A stretch of 21,873 nt of DNA from assembly GCF_000485595.1 (NCBI RefSeq), contig NW_014577744.1, forward strand, positions 139,251 to 161,123. Reading direction: 5' to 3'. Made by a program: the position numbers and the translations under genes. Numbering within the stretch: the stretch's first letter is position 1; each line of letters begins with the position of its first letter. The stretch is from Priapulus caudatus (lineage: Eukaryota > Priapulida > Priapulimorpha > Priapulimorphida > Priapulidae). This document shows positions 17,326 through 21,873 of this stretch, in pieces. The notes under the pieces were generated by a model. The model did no database searches. It was given only the letters and a program-made list of their open reading frames with translations, and was not told the origin of the DNA.

Positions 17326-20300
17326 TAGCATCAATGTAAAGCGCTAGTTAGGACCCCAGATCACAGATAGCAACCCTCCGTCGATAGCCATAGAGAGCAG
17401 CGCTACATAACTAGATCATGTAAGGTAGGTTAGGCGACACCAGATAGCAACACCTGTGATAGCTCATAGGAGACAAGCAACCTACATAAACGTACATCAA
17501 GTAAGGCCTAGTTCACTAGGCACGCCCCGCACCCGTAACCAGATCAGCAACCCTTGCATAGCTATAGAAGACAAGCTACATAACTAAGCATCATGTAAGA
17601 GGTTGGCAGTACAGCTACAGATCAGCAAACCCTGTGATACGCTATAGAGAGCAGCGTACATACCCCCGTGCCATCATGTAAGGTAGGTTAGCCGCAGCCG
17701 GTACACATACAACCCCGCGGTGTGATAGCTTAGAGACGCGAGCTGCAATAAACCGTAGCATCACTCTGTACAGGATAGGTTACGGCAGGTACATAGCAAC
17801 CCTGCTGGATAGTATAGCTACTATAGAGACAGCTACATAACCTAGATCAGTAAGGTACGGATTAGCGCAGCGGTACAGATAGCAACCTAACGGCCTCGTG
17901 AAGCTATTAGAGAGCAGCTGCATAACAGTGACATCATGTCAACGGTCTGTAGGTCTAGGCACCTTACACGACTAGAAACCCTGTTGATATCTATAAGAGG
18001 CACTGCATAAACGTGCATCACGTGTAATACAGGCTACGCACCTACAGATAGCAACCCTCTCGATAGAAGAGCGCTACATACACGTGCTACATCATGTAAC
18101 GGTATAGCATTCTAGGCAGGACAACGGTACAACAAACCTACCTGTCATAGCTATAGAGAGCAGGTACATACGTCCACACTCATGTAAGGTAGGTACGGCA
18201 GTACATATACCAACCCTTTATAGCTACTAGAAGCAAAGCTTACATAACGTGTCAGCATCATGTAAGTACGTCTAGGCAGTACGATAGCAACCCGACCAGA
18301 CTGGTAGATACATAGAGAGCAGCTACATAACGGAGCATAATCGTAAGGATAGGGTAGAATACAGATAGCAACCCTGTGATAGCTATAGAAGAGCAGCTAC
18401 ATAACGTCAGCATTCCATGGTAAGGTACGAGTTAGGCACGGTACAGATAGCAAGCAAACCCTTTGATAGCTATAGATAGCAGTACATAACGTAGCATCAT
18501 GTAAGGTAGGTAGGCAGGTACAGATAGCAAACCACTGTGATATGCTTATACGAGAGCAGCTACATAACGCTAGATAAGTAAGGTAGGTTAGGCAGGACAG
18601 ATAGCAACCCTGTGATAGCTACTAGAGAGCAGTCTTACAAAACGACATCAGTAAGGTAGGCTAGCAGTACAAATAGCAAACCCGTGCATAGCTATAGAGG
18701 AGCAGTTACATAAGTAGCATCCATGTAAGGTAGTTAGCAGTACACGATAGCAACCCTGTGAATAGCTACTGAGAGAGCACGCTACCATAACTGAGCATCA
18801 TGTAAGGTAGCGTATGAGGGCAGGTACAGATAGCAAACCCGTATAGAATAAGAGCCAGCTACATACGTAGCATCATGTAAGTAGGTTAGCACGTAACAAT
18901 ACAACCTGTGATAGCTTATAGAGAGCATCTACATACGTAGCCATCATGTAAGTCGTAGTTAAGGCAGGGTACAGAATAGCAACCTCTGATAGCTATAGAG
19001 AGCACCTACATAACGTAGCATCATTGTAAGGTAGGTTAGCAGCTAACCAGATATGCACCCTGTTGAAGCTATAGACGAGCAGCTACATTAACGTAGCATA
19101 ATGTTAAGGTATTAGCAGTACACGATATGCCACCTCTATAGCTATTAGAGACAGCTTACAACGTAAATCAATGTAGGTAGGTAGGCAGGTACAGATTAGG
19201 CAACCTTGATATTATAGAGAGCCAGCTACATAACTACATCAATTAAGATAGTTACGGCAGGCTACAGATTAGCAACCCTTTTATAGCTACTAGAGAGCAC
19301 GCTACATAACTTAGAATGTAGGTAGGAGCAGGTAACAGATTAGCAACCCTTGAACGCTAAGAGCAGCTTACAAACGTCACATCAATGTAAGCGTAGGCAC
19401 AGTCGTACAATAGCAACACCGTGAAGCGTTATAGAGAGCAGCCTACATACTTAGCATCATGTAAGGTACGTTAGCAGTACAGAATAGCAAAACCCATGTG
19501 ATAGCGTATAAGATACAGTACATAAAACGATAGCATCATTAAGTAGTTAGGCAAGGTACATGATAGATAAACCCGATAGCTATAGAGAGCACCTTACAAT
19601 AACGCTAGCATCAGTAGGTTGCTTAGCAGGTAACAGATAGCAACCTTCCTGGTGATAGCCTATTAGAGAGCAGCTACATAAACGTCAGAATCATGTAAGG
19701 TAGGTAGCAGGTACAGGATACAACCCTGTGATATCATATGAGCAACTACATAACGTGCATCATGTAAGCGTAGGTAGGCAGTTATCAGAAGAACCCTGTG
19801 ATAAGCGTATAGAGAGCAGGTACATAGACGTAGCATCATGTCAAGTAGCGTTAGGCAGGACAAATAGCAACCCTGTGATAAGCATATGTAGATAGCAGTT
19901 TACATAACGAAGCATCAAGCTGTAAGCGCTAGCTAGGCAGTATACAAATAGCAATCCCTGCTGAATAAGCTATAGAGAGCAGCTCATTTACATAACGTTA
20001 CCATCATGTTTAATGGTAGTAGGCAGTACAGATAAGCAACCTGTGAAGCTATAGAGAGCAGCTACATCAACGTTAGCATCAGTAGGTAGTTAGCAGTACA
20101 GAATAGCAAACCCTTGTGAATAGCCTTATAGAGAGGCAGCACATAACTAGCATCCATGTAAGTAGTTAGGCAGGTACAGGAAGCAACCCTTGATAGCTAT
20201 AGAGAGCAGCTACATAACGTAGCATCATGAACGACCTAGGCAGAGTACATAATAGTCAACTCCCTGTATAGCCTATAAGGGAGAGCAGTTACATAACGAA

Positions 20301-21457
20301 AGCATTCATTAAGGCTAGGCTTAGGCAGTACAGATAGCCCAACCCTGCTGATAGCTAAAGAGAGCAGCTACATAACACGTAGCATCATCAAGGTAAGTTA
20401 GGACACTTACAGATAGCAACCCTGTGTAATACTATAAGAAGCAGCCTACATAACGTAGCATCATGTAAGTACGTATAGCCACGTACAGATCACAAACCTG
20501 CTGATAAGCTAAAGAGCACGTACATAACGTAGGATCAGTAAGGATCGTAGGCAAGTACAATAGCAACCCTGCTGATAGCTATAGAAGCACCTACATAACG
20601 TAGGAAATGTAGAGTACTTTAGGCAAGTACAGATAGCAACCCTTGATACTATAAGATAGCAGTTACAAAACGTAGACATCAATTAAGTAGCTAAGGCAGG
20701 ATACAAAATAGCAACCCTGTGATAGTATAGAGAGCAGTACAATTAACGTAGCATATGATAACGTAGGTTAGGCACGGCTACAGATAGCAACCCTGTGGAT
20801 AGCTATAGAGAGCACTACATAACGTAGGATATGTAAGCGGAGGTTACGCAGGACATGATAGCAACCGTATAGCTATAGATGAGCAGCCTACATAAGCGCT
20901 ACGCATCATGTAAGTAGGTTAGGCAGTACAGATAGCAACGGTGATAGCTATAGAGAGCAGTCTAAACATAACGTAGCATCATGTATGGGAGTTACGGCCA
21001 GTACAAGATAGCAACCTGCTGATAGCTATAGAAGCAAGCTACATAACTAGTCATCATGTAAGGTCCAGCTTAAGACATCCACAATAGCAAACCCTTTGAT
21101 AGCTATATGAGCAACCACCATAACCGCAGCATACATGTAGCGTAGCTCTAGGAAGGTACAGATAGCAACCCCCGTGCATAGCCTTATGAGAGCAGCTACA
21201 TAACGTAGGATCATGTAAGTAGTTCAGCAGGTTCCAGATAGCAACCCTTATAGATATAGAGCCAGCGTTATCATAACTTCAGCATCTGAAGTATGTTAGC
21301 CAGGTACAATAGCAACCCTGTGGCATAGCTATAGAGAGCAGCCTACATAACGTAGCATCATGTAAAGTAGTTTAGGCAGCTACAGATACAACCCTGTTGA
21401 TAGCTATAGAGAGCATCTACATAACGTAGGCTAATGTAGTAGGTTAGGCAGTACAAT
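17326..21457. repeat. 74-bp satellite array, about 55 copies
   Basis: A head-to-tail unit recurs throughout. Consensus landmarks in order are GTAAGGTAGGTTAGGCAGGT, ACAGATAGCAACCCTGTGAT, AGCTATAGAGAGC and AGCTACATAACGTAGCATCA, closing with T, about 74 bp in total. The array length divided by 74 gives about 55 copies. Most differences between copies are single-base insertions or deletions, which suggests raw long-read error more than mutation. The unit contains short dyads: GCTAC-ATAAC-GTAGC, and ATAGC with GCTAT. I see no CENP-B-box-like word. It has no coding capacity. Its role (centromeric, heterochromatic or none) is unknown. Confidence 0.95.
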
Positions 21458-21620
21458 ATATCTACTGATATCTATCTATTCTATCTATTCGACTCGATCG
21501 ACTCGATCAAATCGATCTGTCTATCTATCACTTATCTATCTATTATCTAATCCTATTATCTATCTAATCTATCTATCTAATACGATCTATCTTAGATATC
21601 TATCTATCTATCTATCTTCT
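21458..21620. repeat. TATC tetranucleotide array
   Basis: Degenerate TATC/CTAT repeats with TATT and GATCGA-type interruptions (about 21490-21515). The satellite passes into it within a few bases through 'gatatctatct'. Confidence 0.88.
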
Positions 21621-21749
21621 TTCTCCTTGCTTTCTTCTCTTCTTTTTTTATGCTGTCTGTTTCCGTCGCTCTCTCTCCTCCTCCTCTCTCTTCTCTCCTC
21701 TCTACCTCTCCTCACCTCTACTCTCTCTCTCTCTCTCCTCTCTCTCCTC

Positions 21750-21782
<33 letters not shown>

Positions 21783-21873
21783 CTCCTCAGTTCTCTCTCG
21801 TCTGTCTCTCTGAGTCTCCTCTATCTCTCTCTCTTTCTCTCTCTCTCCTCTCTATTCGTTTTTCTTCTCTTTC
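21621..21873. repeat. CT-rich array at window end
   Basis: CT repeats with CTGT and CTCC variants, continuing past the window. Together with the TATC array it mirrors, in opposite orientation, the GA/GATA compound at 14636-15310. Confidence 0.92.

Noticed and set aside
17326-21457. CRISPR array
   Set aside because: The whole ~74-bp unit repeats without unique spacers, and the context is eukaryotic; this is a tandem satellite.

Overview
This 21.9 kb window is eukaryotic, most likely nuclear intergenic DNA of an invertebrate animal. I see no convincing protein-coding gene, no rRNA and no intact tRNA. More than half of the window is simple-sequence or tandem-repeat DNA: GA/CT, GT/CA, AT, CTG, GATA, ATGGG/ATGGC and a 74-bp satellite. 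The rest is unique-looking AT-rich sequence with small non-autonomous transposons and a tRNA-like relic. The organism call is weak. It rests on dinucleotide repeat abundance, hAT-like and 'GGGCCCGTTGTC' inverted-repeat elements, and a Helitron-like 3' end of a kind common in invertebrates. Every long open frame is an artefact of repeats that lack stop codons (CT reads Leu-Ser, GT reads Cys-Val, CA reads His-Thr).

Layout. 1-330 is degenerate CTG/CTA repeat. 689-1030 is GT/GTGC repeat. 1293-1972 is a GA array carrying a duplicated block of about 105 bp. 2058-2415 is GT/GTGC repeat. 2949-3220 is a 272-bp hAT-like MITE sitting in an AT microsatellite. 4153-4425 is a GT-to-CA inverted microsatellite with a GC-alternating core. 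4471-4910 holds two clusters of promoter-type motifs (ETS, NRF1, CRE, then CCAAT and TATA) with no recognisable gene attached. 5340-5421 is a C10/G10 inverted pair. 5630-8530 is a 2.9-kb polypurine tract. 8875-9525 holds a hexamer repeat, a tRNA-Arg(CCU)-like relic, a pentamer array and a Helitron-like 3' hairpin, and may be one composite element. 9682-10226 is a hAT-like element with internal repeats. 10414-10485 is a 72-bp near-perfect palindrome. 10555-10870 is a diverged 34-bp tandem array.

11239-12095 holds GA, CA, CTG and CA arrays plus a CRE/TATA motif group and a 24-bp palindrome. 12600-12950 is a diverged pair of 200-bp repeats, each with an NRF1-like palindrome. 13722-14047 is a CT array. 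14101-14425 is a possible Tc1/mariner-like relic. 14636-15310 is GA, GATA and a 29-bp repeat. 16084-16797 is a 714-bp element with 16-bp perfect terminal inverted repeats. 17326-21457 is about 55 copies of a 74-bp satellite. 21458-21873 is TATC then CT repeat running off the window end.

No set of genes works together here. The satellite copies differ mainly by single-base insertions and deletions, which looks like uncorrected long-read error, so fine detail in the repeats should be treated with caution. I did not find a new molecular system. The best leads are the 74-bp satellite, the composite Helitron-like element, the 714-bp inverted-repeat element, the near-perfect palindrome and the phase-locked 34-bp array.
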